A stretch of 60,439 bases of DNA from Sphingobacteriales bacterium (GTDB lineage: Bacteria > Bacteroidota > Bacteroidia > UKL13-3): contig JAJTEN010000009.1 of the NCBI GenBank assembly GCA_021298155.1, positions 1 to 60,439 on the forward strand, given 5' to 3'. This document shows, in pieces, positions 1 through 8,248 of the stretch. Both the position numbers and the translations under genes were made by a program. How positions within the stretch are numbered: position 1 is the first letter of the stretch; each line of letters opens with the position of its first letter. The notes under the pieces were generated by a model that saw only the letters and a list, made by a program, of their open reading frames with translations, did not search any database and was not told where the DNA came from.

Positions 1-537
1 GAGCCTTATGAGTCAAAATCATACAACTACTATTTGGCAGATTCTAATAAAGCTAATTTCCCTTATACCAAAATAGATACTTTGGTTTTTGTAAACCAAG
101 ATTGGGATACAGCTATATTGGTAAATTCGGATGGAGTTATTCACTACACAGAAAGAAAAGGAGTAAATGGTGATAATAACCCCGCCTGCCCTAAATGGGA
201 CTACCATTACTATGAAAATATGTATACGAAATTTATAGGAAAAAATAAGAATTTTAATAGAATTGAAGTGCAACTTTTTCCTCAAGAATTTGGTGCTGGA
301 TATGATGACCTTTTATTTACTATAAATGGAAAGATGAATTACCTTCATTACGCAGTTAATTTTTATGCGCAATCAGCACATAGATACCCTTTAACTTTTA
401 GGGGAAAGGAGGTTTTTGGAGTATCTACAACAAATGGAAGTGATCACCTGTTTCCTGGAAATAAAATAATAACATTAAACGGTGAAGGATTAATCGCTTA
501 TTTTATAAACGACACTAATATTTACCTCAAACAATAA
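1..537 (+). CDS. Secreted or lipoprotein-like protein, 5' end cut by window (cassette copy 1)
   Basis: Frame 1 is open from the first base, so the gene begins upstream; 178 residues are visible. A TTG at 34 could be mistaken for a start, but the upstream codons match the paralogue. I do not recognise a named family. It resembles the protein at 59149-59772: both show a Tyr-rich YYL region, then DTLxFV, a DT pair about six residues later, and a YHYY motif at a similar distance. That paralogue has a lipobox, so this one is probably also an exported lipoprotein. It ends 6 bp before the heparinase-like gene, the same order as at the right edge, suggesting a conserved two-gene unit. Function unknown. 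Confidence 0.6.
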   Translation, partial: EPYESKSYNYYLADSNKANFPYTKIDTLVFVNQDWDTAILVNSDGVIHYTERKGVNGDNNPACPKWDYHYYENMYTKFIGKNKNFNRIEVQLFPQEFGAGYDDLLFTINGKMNYLHYAVNFYAQSAHRYPLTFRGKEVFGVSTTNGSDHLFPGNKIITLNGEGLIAYFINDTNIYLKQ

Positions 538-543
538 ATACTT

Positions 544-1632
544 ATGAAACAATTGCTTTTTTTACAAACCATTCTAGTTTTTTTTAGTCAACTTGCTTTT
601 TCTCAAGATTTTTGTGAAAACCAATATTCAGTACCTAGTGAATTATTCAGGGGGAGATATGAAGAACCAGATATGAGACTAGGTCACCCTTATACTATGT
701 TTAATAAAAACTCACCTAATTGGTCGTTAGAATATGCTTTGCAAGGCATTAAAACTAAAATTAAAAGTGGGATTACAATTAATGGTAGAATTTCACTTGA
801 TGAAAAAGGTGAATACGCTGAAATCTACAAGAATTTATATAATTACGCTATGACATCCGAGCCAGCCAAATGTCCTAAAGATAATAAATGTATTCACCCT
901 GCATGGGTTAAAAACAATGCAATAATTTATATTATTGGGTTAAGGTATGAAAGTTATTTAGTAAATAATGAACTTAAAGATACATTTTACTTATTAACAG
1001 AAACTGAACGCAATCAGTTTGCAGAACGAGCAAATAATGGTTTAAAAAACCTAAATCCCGATATTATTTCTTGTTGGGGAGGTGGAGATTGTAAATACAT
1101 CTCCCTCAAAGCATTTGATTTAATACAATATTTGGAGGCGTATGATCTCCTTAAAGGAGGAGGATATATTGGTGATGATAGAAATTCAATTGATTGTTCC
1201 CCAAGGAATAAATTAAGAGAATTTACACGTAATATGTATATTCAATCAGAAGATGTAATTAACTCATTTACAGGTTGGAAGAAAAATCACGGGATTATTT
1301 GTGCGAGCAGTTTGGGCTTGGCCTCTATCGTACTTCAATCTGCAGGAACAGAGCTTAATTACGGAAAATATTTATTGGGCTGGATTGTTGGCAAAGGCAC
1401 AAGTTGGCCAAGACCAAATTACAACCCCCAAAATTGGGATAAAAGAGCCAGAGGTACTCAAGGAGGTTACAGTTTGTTTGGTGGAGAAGATGGTTTAAAT
1501 GATTTATTCTTTAAAGGAAAGCATACTCTGGGATACTTAAATGTGCCACAAACAAACGCTGATGGAACAGCTGGTTATGCAGAGGGGCCTGGGTATTTTA
1601 ACTATGCTTTAGCTGGTTTTTACCCTATGTAA
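544..1632 (+). CDS. N-terminal fragment: signal peptide and heparinase-like alpha/alpha-toroid
   Basis: 362 residues. Residues 1-20 are a Sec signal peptide ending FSQ before the mature Asp-Phe-Cys. The rest looks like the helical toroid of heparinase II/III or alginate-lyase-type polysaccharide lyases: WVKNNAIIYIIGL, AYDLLKG, then a KNHGIICASSLGLASI segment matching the usual NNH-x-x-x-A-A-LGL helix that carries active-site Asn and His. It stops at TAA 1630-1632, just after an apparent single-T loss at 1617-1621; the next frame continues at once with LPYVRARDNW. The partial gene at 59774 shares HPYTMF, WxKNNA and CYDLLK-type motifs. Substrate cannot be predicted; lyase assignment is moderate. 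Confidence 0.6.
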   Translation: MKQLLFLQTILVFFSQLAFSQDFCENQYSVPSELFRGRYEEPDMRLGHPYTMFNKNSPNWSLEYALQGIKTKIKSGITINGRISLDEKGEYAEIYKNLYNYAMTSEPAKCPKDNKCIHPAWVKNNAIIYIIGLRYESYLVNNELKDTFYLLTETERNQFAERANNGLKNLNPDIISCWGGGDCKYISLKAFDLIQYLEAYDLLKGGGYIGDDRNSIDCSPRNKLREFTRNMYIQSEDVINSFTGWKKNHGIICASSLGLASIVLQSAGTELNYGKYLLGWIVGKGTSWPRPNYNPQNWDKRARGTQGGYSLFGGEDGLNDLFFKGKHTLGYLNVPQTNADGTAGYAEGPGYFNYALAGFYPM

Positions 1633-1700
1633 GAGCCAGAGATAATTGGATTTCTAAAACCAATTCTTACCTAGGGCCCAATGAAACCAAATATACCAAT

Positions 1701-2120
1701 ATGTTTAGATGGTATTTACAAATTTTAAATCCAGATGGCACCTTACCTAATTATGATAATTCAACGTATGGAATTGGCAATTTAATGGGCGTTTTGGGTG
1801 AGCCAGAATTTTGTGGTAATTCTGCTTATCTCCCAGTTGGTAATCCTTACGACATGCGGGGCGATTATTTATTGGCAATGGGAGGTGGAAGAGTAGATCA
1901 AATGGAAGTTTATAATAATGCCGCCTCTGGCAATTTGGTTATTAGAAATAAACATAAAAAGGATAATCATTCTATACATTTGCTTTATGAACATGATTTC
2001 GCCGTTGATAAAGCTGCAAATCCAGTAGATAAATCTCATGAAGATTTTGATTTAGGAAGCATAACGAGTTTAAAAATTAATAGTGATGAACTTTTAATTG
2101 ACCCTGGTTACTTCGGTTGA
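1701..2120 (+). CDS. Middle fragment of the heparinase-like protein
   Basis: 139 residues from an internal ATG; the homologous frame really extends back to about 1620, giving LPYVRARDNWISK before this Met. It covers the end of the toroid and the start of the beta-sandwich of a heparinase II/III-like fold, including MRGDYLLAMGGG and LLIDPGYFG. The DPGY strand is typical of this fold and is normally followed by an aromatic-Gly-Asn stretch; here TGA follows Gly and the sequence resumes in frame with GNERFTNKLSDHS. This piece is not expected to be made alone, having no signal peptide and no obvious ribosome binding site. Confidence 0.45.
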   Translation: MFRWYLQILNPDGTLPNYDNSTYGIGNLMGVLGEPEFCGNSAYLPVGNPYDMRGDYLLAMGGGRVDQMEVYNNAASGNLVIRNKHKKDNHSIHLLYEHDFAVDKAANPVDKSHEDFDLGSITSLKINSDELLIDPGYFG

Positions 2121-2186
2121 GGGAACGAAAGATTTACTAACAAACTATCAGACCATAGTTCTGCTACATTCACCCACGTTCATTTC

Positions 2187-5100
2187 TTGCAATCTCCACC
2201 TTTTCCTACATCAAATAAATTATATGAAAATGATTATTTAAAAGACTACAGCATTGAAATGCCTGCATATTTGCCAGTATATGGTGAGTATGAGCCATAT
2301 AAATATACTAGAAATGTAACTTCAATAAATTCAACTGATAATTTATACTATGTGGTAAATGACAAATTAAATACTGATTCTCTAGGTAATATGACAATAC
2401 GTTTTAATGGAACTGGCAATATTGCAGAGGGCACCTGTGAATATTCTGGAAGTACGTTTCGCTGGTTTAACCATTGTGTTCACAAAAAAAAACCAGCAGG
2501 TACTTGGCAATTAATTATTAATACATCGGTTTTAAATGGTTCTAATAACCCACCCATTATTTCAGCAATTACAGACTCATCATTTAGCTCAGAAAATGTT
2601 ACAGCTCATGCTAATACCACAGCCGATAATCACCTAACAATATCAAAAGAGGGTAATACAAATGTAAAAAACACAGGTTATGGCTTTCATACCAAAATGG
2701 TATTATCTCACATTCAGCGAAGGCCACTTTTTCAATCCATTTTGTTTCCTGTAAAATGCGGTGAAAATTTACCCACATTTGACAAAATTGAAACTCCCAA
2801 TTATGTAGCTACAAAAATTACCTTTCAAGTTGATAGAGATACAACCATTGAAAGCAGATTAAAAAATGGAATTGGTGGGTCTGTAACAGACACCGTCTCT
2901 CACTTTCACTTAAACCGTTGGGAAGGAAATATTGCAGATAGTGCGGTTAATCCTTTTAATTTACCTAATCAATCTAATCAAAAATTGTATTTTGATGCAG
3001 GTAAAATATTTTTAAGTCACCATACTTTGGCATATATGGGTCAAGGGTACAAATATTGCCCGCCTAGCTACTCACATTTTAGAAATGCAGATATTACCAA
3101 TGGTAGCTATCTTATTTTTGAAGACACCTTGTTTTTATCAAATATTCCAGTGGATTTTTCTTGGACTATCTCAACCAGGCAAACTTATGCTTGTTCTATA
3201 AAACCACTTACCACGCCAAGTTCAACAGATTCTATTTGTATAAAATTGCCAGATGTGGCAAGGGGCATAGATATGATGGCCATTACCAGCACCGAAGATA
3301 CTTTGCATGGCCGTTACGATTCTCTAAGCAATTTTTTTTATATGGCCATCCCTGCAGAAGCTAAATCTTTTACCATCCAAACCAAACAAACCTGTTCCGA
3401 TTGTTATTTTCCGCCAGTGGGCACACATATAGATACTACTTTTTTAGCAGATGATGGTTTAACACATACCTTGGGTATACCTAAAAATATAAATTTCCCT
3501 CATGGCAATTTAGTAATTAGCAATGGCACTAAAATAAATATGTGCGAGGGTGTTTATTTGCTCAATAGAGACAGCTTAATACTTACAGGCCCTGCTCAAA
3601 CCAAAGGCATGGTAATACCTTCTTGTTATGGCATAGATTCTATTGCACAGGGCAGTAATAATAGTATGTTGGTAGTATCGCAAGCCAGTGCCTTGGTTTT
3701 AAATGCTGGCAGCAAAACTTTTATTAAAAATGGAGCTGCTATTTATGTGAAACAAAATGGTTCGCTTGTTATTAAAGACGGCGCATATGTGCAAATTGGC
3801 GATAGCGGCACAGGCGGCTGGGGCGAAATAATTGTAGAAGCAGGCGGCCACGTGTACATAGAACCCAATGCCCACATAGAATACCGCCGCACCGCTGGCG
3901 ATACCGCCGATAGAAATATTTTTTCTATTGCCACCCAATCAGCTTTTGCGGGCGTGTATTTTATAATGGATTCTATTTTAAAAACTGCCTTTATACTTCC
4001 GCCAGTTATTTATCCTACTCCAATTTGCTCTTTAGATTATGTAAACCCGGTTAAAAACAAAGAATGGGGTTATACCAATTTTGCTAAACCTGTGGCTACT
4101 TTCCAGGCTAGAAAAGATACTTTATGTCCGGGCGAACCTTTATACATAAAACTTAATAGAATTTTAAACGATGCACAAACCCAAATTAAAGTTTGCAGGA
4201 TGGATAGCATGTTACTCAATAACAACAAAGGAGGTGTTTATTGGCAAGACACCTGCATAGAAGATTCTATTTTGGTAGATTTAATTTTACCCGACCCCAC
4301 CTGCATTACGCCACGCATTACACCAGAAGATTTAACTTATTTCTTTAAGCCCAATAGTTTAAATAGGGTAAGCATTTCTGTTATAAACGAATGTGGAATT
4401 ATACACGATACTGTAGCTTATATTTTTGTTTCAGATACCCCCAAAGTAAGGGTATCTGTTCCCGCTATGGCCTGCGAAGGCACAGCATACATGCGGGTGT
4501 TAAACAAACCCCAAGAACCAGTTCGTTATGCATTTGAACTAACAGAGCTTTTAGATTCTAGTAGTTATTATATTGCTACTTATAACCCGGCCAAGGTATA
4601 TTCGTATAACCAAACGGGCATTTTACCCGATACTTTTTACTTTACAGATTATTATTTTAAAGGAGGCAGAAAGTATTTGGCATCTTTAAGTATAATTGGT
4701 GCTTGTGGCAGTTCAGATTTATTTGATACCATTTTTGTGCCTTCTGGTGTGGGTATTAGCCTGAGCAAACCAAAAGTTTATGCCAGTAATATAAACGGTG
4801 CAAGCAGCGTGCAACTTAACGCCCACATTTCTGTAGCAGATAGCTTTAGGTGGGAGCCAACAACCTTTTTAAATAGAACCGATACCACTGTGGTAATAAG
4901 CACGCCAACAGATAGCATAGACTATTGGATTATTGCCAAATACGGAGCCTGCACCGCCACAGATACGGTGCGTATTTTATACAAGCATGTGGCCAATGCA
5001 GGCATAAACGATACCTTGTGCTTTACAGAAGATAGCATTTTATTGGGTAACTCATATGATATGAGCATATTCTTAGGTTGTTTGTATTACATAGGAGGCA

Positions 5101-6065
5101 GCGAGTTTTATAATTTGTATAAAAACTATACACACACAAATCCTGCTTATTTTAGATACTTTACCCATTTTATGATGCATGTAGAAAGAACAAATGAATG
5201 GGCTAATTGTGGGGCCATATTTTTAGATAACTTTAAACACCATGTGTACCGAAGAAAAATAATGAATGAGCCTTGGTTTAAAAACTATTACTTAAACTTT
5301 ATACAAATGACAGACCCCGCTATGGCCTCATTTGATTTGTTTGTGAGTGGTATAAATGGCAATAGTGAACTACAAAGTAACCTGATGGCGCAGGGGGCAT
5401 GGGGCTACTACCAACCTTGCATGGAAAACATGTTTGAAACATATAATGCCATATTGGGTGGCTATTTAGCAGAGGTTTCTTGCAACTGGTCTAAAATAGA
5501 AAACAAGGATAGTACGGTATTCTTTTTAAATTATACCCAACCAGAAAGCAGTACCAATAGCTACCTCTGGAGTTTTGGAGATGGCAGTGCCAACAGCACA
5601 GAAACCAACCCTATGCATACTTTTGCAGCGTTTGATAGTGCCTTTGTAGTTTGTTTAAGTGCCACCAACAAGTGCGGAACTTATACTTATTGTGATACAG
5701 TTAGCGTAGATTCTGCGGGCTTAACTATTACAAATTTTGAGCGTCCGTTAAGCAGCAAAAACCCAAATACCCATCAAGCAAATAGCAGTAAAATTCGCGC
5801 TATCAAAAATGAAGGTATTCAGTTAAGCAATACACCCAATCCGTTTTTAGGTTCAACCCAAATAAATTACCAAATTACCCAAGTTTACCAAAAAGCGCAG
5901 TTAATAGTAACCGATGTAATGGGCAAAACCGTGTACACCCAAAGCATTAACAAACCCATAGATAATATTCAGTTTAACGCCACCCAATTGCCCGCCGGCA
6001 TTTATTATTACAGCATTGTATTGGATAATAACAGCGTAAAAACAAAAATGATGGTGGTATTGTAG
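2187..6065 (+). CDS. C-terminal fragment: lyase sandwich end, beta-rich region, PKD domain, T9SS type A sorting tail
   Basis: 1,292 residues in the same frame as 1701-2120, reopened after the TGA at 2118. Residues 1-400 finish the heparinase-like sandwich and a beta domain. Residues 410-560 are short beta-strand repeats (KNGAAIYVKQNGSLVI and similar) with a beta-helix look. Residues 640-940 contain Ig-like segments, and 950-1110 an aromatic, Met- and Tyr-rich helical stretch I cannot assign. A PKD domain with WSFGDG lies near 1120-1177. Residues 1212-1292 are a T9SS type A sorting domain (NTPNPF, AGIYYYSI, KMMVVL). The intact tail implies export by T9SS, but without the upstream exons-like fragments this piece has no signal peptide. 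No independent start is convincing. Confidence 0.6.
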   Translation: MQSPPFPTSNKLYENDYLKDYSIEMPAYLPVYGEYEPYKYTRNVTSINSTDNLYYVVNDKLNTDSLGNMTIRFNGTGNIAEGTCEYSGSTFRWFNHCVHKKKPAGTWQLIINTSVLNGSNNPPIISAITDSSFSSENVTAHANTTADNHLTISKEGNTNVKNTGYGFHTKMVLSHIQRRPLFQSILFPVKCGENLPTFDKIETPNYVATKITFQVDRDTTIESRLKNGIGGSVTDTVSHFHLNRWEGNIADSAVNPFNLPNQSNQKLYFDAGKIFLSHHTLAYMGQGYKYCPPSYSHFRNADITNGSYLIFEDTLFLSNIPVDFSWTISTRQTYACSIKPLTTPSSTDSICIKLPDVARGIDMMAITSTEDTLHGRYDSLSNFFYMAIPAEAKSFTIQTKQTCSDCYFPPVGTHIDTTFLADDGLTHTLGIPKNINFPHGNLVISNGTKINMCEGVYLLNRDSLILTGPAQTKGMVIPSCYGIDSIAQGSNNSMLVVSQASALVLNAGSKTFIKNGAAIYVKQNGSLVIKDGAYVQIGDSGTGGWGEIIVEAGGHVYIEPNAHIEYRRTAGDTADRNIFSIATQSAFAGVYFIMDSILKTAFILPPVIYPTPICSLDYVNPVKNKEWGYTNFAKPVATFQARKDTLCPGEPLYIKLNRILNDAQTQIKVCRMDSMLLNNNKGGVYWQDTCIEDSILVDLILPDPTCITPRITPEDLTYFFKPNSLNRVSISVINECGIIHDTVAYIFVSDTPKVRVSVPAMACEGTAYMRVLNKPQEPVRYAFELTELLDSSSYYIATYNPAKVYSYNQTGILPDTFYFTDYYFKGGRKYLASLSIIGACGSSDLFDTIFVPSGVGISLSKPKVYASNINGASSVQLNAHISVADSFRWEPTTFLNRTDTTVVISTPTDSIDYWIIAKYGACTATDTVRILYKHVANAGINDTLCFTEDSILLGNSYDMSIFLGCLYYIGGSEFYNLYKNYTHTNPAYFRYFTHFMMHVERTNEWANCGAIFLDNFKHHVYRRKIMNEPWFKNYYLNFIQMTDPAMASFDLFVSGINGNSELQSNLMAQGAWGYYQPCMENMFETYNAILGGYLAEVSCNWSKIENKDSTVFFLNYTQPESSTNSYLWSFGDGSANSTETNPMHTFAAFDSAFVVCLSATNKCGTYTYCDTVSVDSAGLTITNFERPLSSKNPNTHQANSSKIRAIKNEGIQLSNTPNPFLGSTQINYQITQVYQKAQLIVTDVMGKTVYTQSINKPIDNIQFNATQLPAGIYYYSIVLDNNSVKTKMMVVL

Positions 6066-6090
6066 GGGCGGAATATTTTCCGCCCCTACA
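6061..6090. terminator. GC-rich perfect hairpin overlapping the stop codon
   Basis: Perfect 13-bp inverted repeat: arm TGTAGGGGCGGAA at 6061-6073, loop 6074-6077, complementary arm 6078-6090. It includes the TAG stop of the T9SS protein. There is no T-run directly after it, so it may be an mRNA-stabilising 3' hairpin rather than a true intrinsic terminator. Confidence 0.45.
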
Positions 6091-6134
6091 ATATCAATAT
6101 ATAAACCACCCCTCCCTCAATAGAGCCTACAACA

Positions 6135-6171
6135 AAAAAAGGCTGCCTCAATTATTGAAGCAGCCTTTTTT
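6135..6171. terminator. Bidirectional intrinsic terminator
   Basis: A-run 6135-6140, stem GGCTGC 6141-6146 with a weaker inner stem, closing GCAGCC 6160-6165, then T6 at 6166-6171. It lies between convergent genes (T9SS protein on plus, ahcY on minus) and can serve both strands. Confidence 0.75.
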
Positions 6172-6186
6172 AAATTGTTACTCTAT

Positions 6187-6214
6187 GGACTATGGTCCAT
6201 GGTCCATGGACGAT
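6187..6214. repeat. Heptanucleotide tandem repeat (4 units)
   Basis: Four consecutive 7-bp units: GGACTAT, GGTCCAT, GGTCCAT, GGACGAT, directly abutting the ahcY stop codon (6218-6220). A degenerate fifth unit may precede it at 6180-6186. The unit is partly self-complementary (GTCCATGGAC), so RNA could fold. Same period as the arrays at 7734-7789 and about 58990-59165 but a different sequence. Confidence 0.6.
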
Positions 6215-6217
6215 TAA

Positions 6218-7531
6218 CTAGTAACGGTACATTTCCGATTTAAACGGACCAGCAACTTTAACACCAATGTAATCAGCTTGCTCGTTTTCTAACACAGTTA
6301 ATTTAGCACCAATGTGAGCTAAGTGTAAATAGGCAACTTTTTCATCTAGGTGTTTAGGTAATACGTATACTTTATTTTCGTAGTTAGCACTGTTATTCCA
6401 CAACTCAATTTGAGCCAAAGTTTGGTTGGTAAACGAGTTACTCATTACAAAACTTGGGTGGCCCATAGCGCAACCTAGGTTAACTAAACGACCTTCAGCT
6501 AAAACAATGATATCATTTCCTTCAACATTGTAAATATCTACTTGAGGTTTAAGTGTATTTTTGGTTGAACCATAATTGTTGTTTAACCAAGCCATATCAA
6601 TTTCGTTATCGAAGTGACCAATATTACAAACGATAGACTTATCGCGCATGGCTCTGAAATGACGCTCAGTAATAATTTTTAAGTTACCTGTTGCTGTAAC
6701 AAAAATATTTGCACGCTCACAAGCTTCTTCCATGGTTACTACTTCAAAGCCATCCATAGCTGCTTGTAATGCACAAATTGGATCAATTTCTGTTACTAAT
6801 ACACGAGCACCTGCGCCACGTAAAGATTCAGCAGAACCTTTACCTACATCACCATAACCCGCAACAACAGCAACCTTACCAGCCATCATAATATCAGTAG
6901 CTCTACGGATAGCATCTACCAAAGATTCTTTACAACCATATTTGTTATCAAATTTAGATTTAGTAACAGAATCGTTAACGTTAATAGCAGGCATTACTAA
7001 AGTGCCTTTTTTCATGCGCTCATATAAACGGTGCACACCAGTAGTGGTTTCTTCAGATAAACCTTTGATGTCTTTCGTTAACTCAGGGTAACGATCAAAA
7101 ACCATATTGGTTAAATCACCACCGTCGTCTAATATCATATTTAATGGTTGGCCACCTTCAAAGGCAAATAAGGTTTGCTCAATACACCAATCAAATTCTT
7201 CCTCATTCTGACCTTTCCAAGCATAAACCGGAATACCTGCAGCAGCAATAGCAGCAGCAGCGTGATCTTGAGTTGAAAAAATATTACAAGAACTCCAGGT
7301 AACCTCAGCACCTAAATGCTTTAAGGTTTCAATAAGCACGGCAGTTTGAATGGTCATGTGTAAACAACCTGCAATACGAGCTCCTTTTAATGGTTGACTA
7401 GCACCATATTCCGAACGAAGTGCCATTAATCCTGGCATTTCAGCTTCTGCTAAACGAATTTCTTTACGTCCCCATTCTGCTAGGGTGATGTCCTTAACTT
7501 TGTAAGGTAGTGCAGTTTTTGCGTCTGACAT
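6218..7531 (-). CDS. ahcY: Adenosylhomocysteinase
   Basis: Hydrolyses S-adenosyl-L-homocysteine to adenosine and homocysteine, clearing the inhibitory product of SAM-dependent methylation; cytoplasmic, NAD-bound. The 437 residues match the family length and end in the SEMYRY tail expected (canonical ends in YRY). Visible motifs: [15 protein letters not shown] near 57-71, the [11 protein letters not shown] active-site block near 187-197, and the NAD-binding GYGDVGKG near 225-232. I chose ATG at 7531 ([10 protein letters not shown]); a TTG ten codons upstream is possible but overlaps the promoter box. Single gene, convergent with the T9SS protein and sharing its terminator, divergent from the bacilliredoxin gene. 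Confidence 0.96.
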   Translation of the reverse strand: MSDAKTALPYKVKDITLAEWGRKEIRLAEAEMPGLMALRSEYGASQPLKGARIAGCLHMTIQTAVLIETLKHLGAEVTWSSCNIFSTQDHAAAAIAAAGIPVYAWKGQNEEEFDWCIEQTLFAFEGGQPLNMILDDGGDLTNMVFDRYPELTKDIKGLSEETTTGVHRLYERMKKGTLVMPAINVNDSVTKSKFDNKYGCKESLVDAIRRATDIMMAGKVAVVAGYGDVGKGSAESLRGAGARVLVTEIDPICALQAAMDGFEVVTMEEACERANIFVTATGNLKIITERHFRAMRDKSIVCNIGHFDNEIDMAWLNNNYGSTKNTLKPQVDIYNVEGNDIIVLAEGRLVNLGCAMGHPSFVMSNSFTNQTLAQIELWNNSANYENKVYVLPKHLDEKVAYLHLAHIGAKLTVLENEQADYIGVKVAGPFKSEMYRY

Positions 7532-7558
7532 ATTTGTATGTTTAAAAATTTTAGTGTG

Positions 7559-7566
7559 CAAATGTA
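7559..7566 (-). promoter_or_regulatory. Putative -7 box for ahcY
   Basis: Minus strand reads TACATTTG followed by C, matching the Bacteroidota -7 consensus TAnnTTTG, about 28 bp before the chosen ATG. No TTG (-33) element is at the ideal spacing, so the call is modest. Confidence 0.4.
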
Positions 7567-7733
7567 GCCTTAACTACCTGATAATAAAAATAAAATTTGG
7601 TCAAACTTTTTAAAGTCATTGATTGTTTTAAGCGTTAAGCCTAAATAAGATAGCTATTGTTTCACAGTATGTGTGGTAAATGCCCGAAATATACTTTAAT
7701 TTCGACCCATAGCGTAAGGTACAACCCTCGCAT

Positions 7734-7789
7734 CTTTTAACACTTAACACTTTAAACTTAACACTTAACACTTAAAACTTAAAACTCAA
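7734..7789. repeat. Heptanucleotide tandem repeat abutting the bacilliredoxin start codon
   Basis: Eight consecutive 7-bp units: CTTTTAA, CACTTAA, CACTTTA, AACTTAA, CACTTAA, CACTTAA, AACTTAA, AACTCAA. The array ends three bases before the ATG at 7793, so it forms the whole proximal 5' UTR. Copy-number change would alter leader length or spacing from any promoter. Confidence 0.75.
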
Positions 7790-7792
7790 AAT

Positions 7793-8215
7793 ATGGCATA
7801 TCCAGAAATGTTAGTTGCTCCAATGAGACAACAGCTAGAAAATGTAGGATTTAAATCCTTAATGAGTGCATCAGAAGTAGAAAATGCATTAAACAGTAAG
7901 AATGGTACACAATTATTGGTTTTCAATTCGGTATGCGGTTGCGCTGCTGGAACTTGCAGGCCAGGCGTAATTCATGCGGTAAATAGTACCGAAAATAAGC
8001 CAACAGAATTGTTAACCGTATTTGCCGGACAAGAGGCTGAGGCGGTTGCAAAAGCAAGAGAATATACGCTTCCATATCCGCCATCTTCTCCATCTATTGC
8101 CTTATTTAAAGACGGAAATTTGGTTCACTTTATCGAACGTCATATGATAGAAGGTAGAAGTGCCGAAATGATTTCACAGAATTTACAAGCAGCTTTTAAC
8201 GAGTTCTGCGTGTAA
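7793..8215 (+). CDS. BrxA/BrxB-family bacilliredoxin-like protein
   Basis: 140 residues, usual for the YphP/YqiW (DUF1094) family, whose members remove bacillithiol from oxidised proteins or act as thiol-disulfide exchangers in the cytoplasm. The CGC motif is at residues 48-50 (FNSVCGCAAGTCRPG), with a third Cys at 55 as in this family. The start MAYPEMLVAPMR is typical. Monocistronic: divergent from ahcY, convergent with the cytochrome-like gene, with a shared terminator at 8221-8248. The 5' leader is a heptamer array. Family assignment is strong; whether this organism makes bacillithiol cannot be told from the window. Confidence 0.9.
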   Translation: MAYPEMLVAPMRQQLENVGFKSLMSASEVENALNSKNGTQLLVFNSVCGCAAGTCRPGVIHAVNSTENKPTELLTVFAGQEAEAVAKAREYTLPYPPSSPSIALFKDGNLVHFIERHMIEGRSAEMISQNLQAAFNEFCV

Positions 8216-8220
8216 ATCAT

Positions 8221-8248
8221 AATTTCCCTTCCAATAGGAGGGGAAATT
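8221..8248. terminator. Hairpin between convergent genes
   Basis: Arm AATTTCCCTTCC 8221-8232, loop AATA, arm 8237-8248 with a single G-T wobble. It overlaps the stop codon of the minus-strand gene at 8247 and lies 5 bp after the bacilliredoxin stop; A/T-rich flanks allow use on both strands. Confidence 0.55.

Larger units (their letters stand above)
544..6065 (+). pseudogene. Broken gene: heparinase II/III-like T9SS-exported protein (three fragments)
   Basis: Read together, three fragments give one protein of about 1,840 residues: signal peptide, alpha/alpha-toroid, heparinase-like beta-sandwich, beta-rich repeats, PKD domain and T9SS type A tail. Two lesions break it. At the T5 run 1617-1621 one T seems missing; adding it restores the path A-G-F-L-P-Y-V-R-A-R-D. 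At 2118-2120 a TGA stands where TGG (Trp) would fit the DPGYxGWGN context. One lesion could be an assembly error, but two suggest real decay, or one of each. Everything downstream is still open for 3.9 kb, so decay would be recent. The pair with the preceding gene is repeated at 59149-60439. Confidence 0.7.

Noticed and set aside
19-285. 88-codon minus-strand ORF
   Set aside because: Antisense to the first gene; no signals and low-complexity hydrophobic composition.
1617-1632. Programmed frameshift in the heparinase-like gene
   Set aside because: T TTT TAC is a poor slippery site, and a second nonsense codon follows 500 bp later, so decay or error is simpler.
7532-7792. SAH or SAM riboswitch upstream of ahcY
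   Set aside because: No conserved riboswitch core or pairing seen; the minus-strand leader is short, about 20 nt by the -7 box.
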